Shown here piece by piece: positions 6,501 through 7,097 of a stretch of 7,097 nt of DNA; within the stretch, counting starts at the first letter, position 1; each line of letters opens with the position of its first letter. The stretch lies in NCBI GenBank assembly GCA_937871605.1, contig CALMRM010000253.1, positions 1 through 7,097 on the forward strand, in the 5' to 3' direction. The notes beneath the pieces were generated by a model. That model was not told where the DNA came from and made no database searches. It saw only the letters and a list, made by a program, of their open reading frames with translations. This stretch comes from an uncultured Terriglobus sp. (GTDB taxonomy: Bacteria > Acidobacteriota > Terriglobia > Terriglobales > Acidobacteriaceae). Position numbers and translations under genes: made by a program.

Positions 6501-6527
6501 TTGACTTGTGTCTGACCCAGCCATAAC
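6501..6527 (+). promoter_or_regulatory. Possible promoter of the PIN-domain operon
   Basis: TTGACT (6501-6506, 5 of 6 to TTGACA) is followed after 15 bp by CATAAC (6522-6527, 4 of 6 to TATAAT). Transcription would begin near 6534, at the ATG of the next gene (6532), which has no Shine-Dalgarno. That would imply a leaderless or nearly leaderless mRNA. The spacer is shorter than the optimal 17 bp, so this is weak. Confidence 0.3.
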
Positions 6528-6531
6528 CTTT

Positions 6532-6981
6532 ATGAGTTGGAGGGGCAGTTTGGCACACGGCGACGCAAGTCAAAAAATTCGGGAACGGGCGGTAGCGCGT
6601 TTCATTGAGCCGGCTCGGCATGGTGGACAGGTTCACTTCACTATCGCGATCAAACTGCTGATGCGGGAATTGGAAGCTGAAGGCTTCGCCAAGAACCGCC
6701 CAGCACAGTTCTGCACCGCGGTTCAGAAGGAATCCTTCCGCGACGAGCAGGGATTCGTCGTGGAGCGGGTTGACGGACCTGTCAAGGGCAAGGGTCCTCT
6801 AGCGGTGTTGCACTGCAGGTTTAAAACCAGACCCGGCTCGTCAGCACAACTGCGTGTCGAGAGTCCTGACGAGCGAGCACTGCGCGTAACAGAGAAACTT
6901 CGTGGACGTCTCCAAACGGTCATTCAGCGCTTTGCTGGCACCGAAGGCTACATGGCATGGGTTCGGCGAGAGGGAGCCTGA
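6532..6981 (+). CDS. Uncharacterised 149-aa protein, possible antitoxin/DNA-binding partner of PIN gene
   Basis: I do not recognise a named family. The 149-aa protein has an N-terminal part (1-98) beginning MSWRGSLAHGDASQKIRERA. A predicted helix-rich core follows, with NRPAQFCTAVQ at 55-65, then GFVVERVDGPVKGKG and a strand LAVLHCRF. This layout recalls, from memory only, small winged-helix-like proteins with an NR-P-x3-C-x-A motif and a GP-x2-G hairpin. The C-terminal part (110-149) is SPDERALRVTEKLRGRLQ... ending GTEGYMAWVRREGA, probably helical. It is charged, with no signal peptide or membrane segment. I chose ATG 6532 because MSWRGS looks like the true start; a GTG at 6508 in frame also lacks a ribosome site. 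The stop overlaps the ATG of the PIN gene (TGATG), so the two are translationally coupled, and antitoxin-first order is typical of toxin-antitoxin pairs. The antitoxin role is inference. Confidence 0.75.
   Translation: MSWRGSLAHGDASQKIRERAVARFIEPARHGGQVHFTIAIKLLMRELEAEGFAKNRPAQFCTAVQKESFRDEQGFVVERVDGPVKGKGPLAVLHCRFKTRPGSSAQLRVESPDERALRVTEKLRGRLQTVIQRFAGTEGYMAWVRREGA
6971..6976 (+). promoter_or_regulatory. Ribosome binding site of the PIN-domain gene
   Basis: AGGGAG lies within the last codons of the upstream gene and ends 4 nt before the ATG at 6981. Together with the one-base TGATG overlap it supports coupled translation. Confidence 0.65.
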
Positions 6982-7097
6982 TGCGTCGTATTTTCTGGGA
7001 TACGATGCTCCTCATTTACTTGCTCGAAAGTCATCCTTCGTACAGTATCCGTACCCGCGAACTGCTGGTGTCTGCGTATCGCGAGAAGGATGTGCTA
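6981..7097 (+). CDS. PIN-domain protein (VapC-like ribonuclease), 3' part beyond window
   Basis: Only the first 39 residues are in the window. MRRIFWDTMLLIYLLESHPSY is the classic start of a PIN domain: a beta strand ending in the metal-binding Asp (Asp7 in FWDT), then the helix LLIYLLE with Glu16. PIN domains are metal-dependent single-strand RNases; as VapC toxins they cut tRNA or rRNA when released from an antitoxin. The continuing SIRTRELLVSAYREKDVL fits the second helix, where such proteins often have a TRELL-like segment. This ORF was found by reading downstream of the overlapping stop and remains open at the last base. The remaining acidic residues lie outside the window, so catalytic integrity cannot be judged. 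Whether it is a true toxin is inferred from the PIN motif and the coupled upstream gene. Confidence 0.8.
   Translation, partial: MRRIFWDTMLLIYLLESHPSYSIRTRELLVSAYREKDVL

Overview
The window looks like chromosomal DNA of a GC-rich Gram-negative bacterium, most likely an acidobacterium of the Terriglobales (Granulicella/Terriglobus/Edaphobacter type). This is inferred from gene style and from the palindromic repeats of the GCGGGCTgaaAGCCCGC and CCTGGGGCgcaGCCCCAGG kind, which I associate with those genomes. No rRNA or marker gene is present to prove it.

Layout. (1) 75-1529, + strand: glgA, ADP-glucose glycogen synthase, complete, with an Arg at the usual Lys-15 substrate position. (2) 1579-2326: a compact mobile-element region. 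A tandem array with a 67-bp period (A and B palindromes) lies on the left and a matching inverted array on the right. Between them sits a Y1 (HUH) transposase gene of the IS200/REP-associated type on the - strand, broken by an apparent one-base deletion. A small foldback lies just inside each inner repeat, both preceded by GTTAT when read inward. (3) 2318-3706, - strand: an APC-superfamily amino acid permease whose last codons and stop lie in the outermost palindrome of the array. (4) 3780-3860: an 81-bp iterated CTTTGCGGA/CGCAAAG repeat folded as a large imperfect inverted repeat, between permease and glycosyltransferase. (5) 3886-5454, - strand: a GT39/ArnT-type multi-pass membrane glycosyltransferase. 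(6) 5559-6473, + strand: a YpfJ-family membrane-anchored zinc metallopeptidase, divergent from the glycosyltransferase across about 104 bp. (7) 6532-7097, + strand: a two-gene unit of an uncharacterised 149-aa protein and, overlapping it by one base (TGATG), the start of a PIN-domain (VapC-like) protein cut by the window edge.

The metabolic and envelope genes (glgA, permease, glycosyltransferase, peptidase) are ordinary and show no common pathway. The parts worth a second look are the transposase with its nested palindrome arrays, the CTTTGCGG foldback, and the PIN-domain pair, which may be a toxin-antitoxin module with a non-standard partner.
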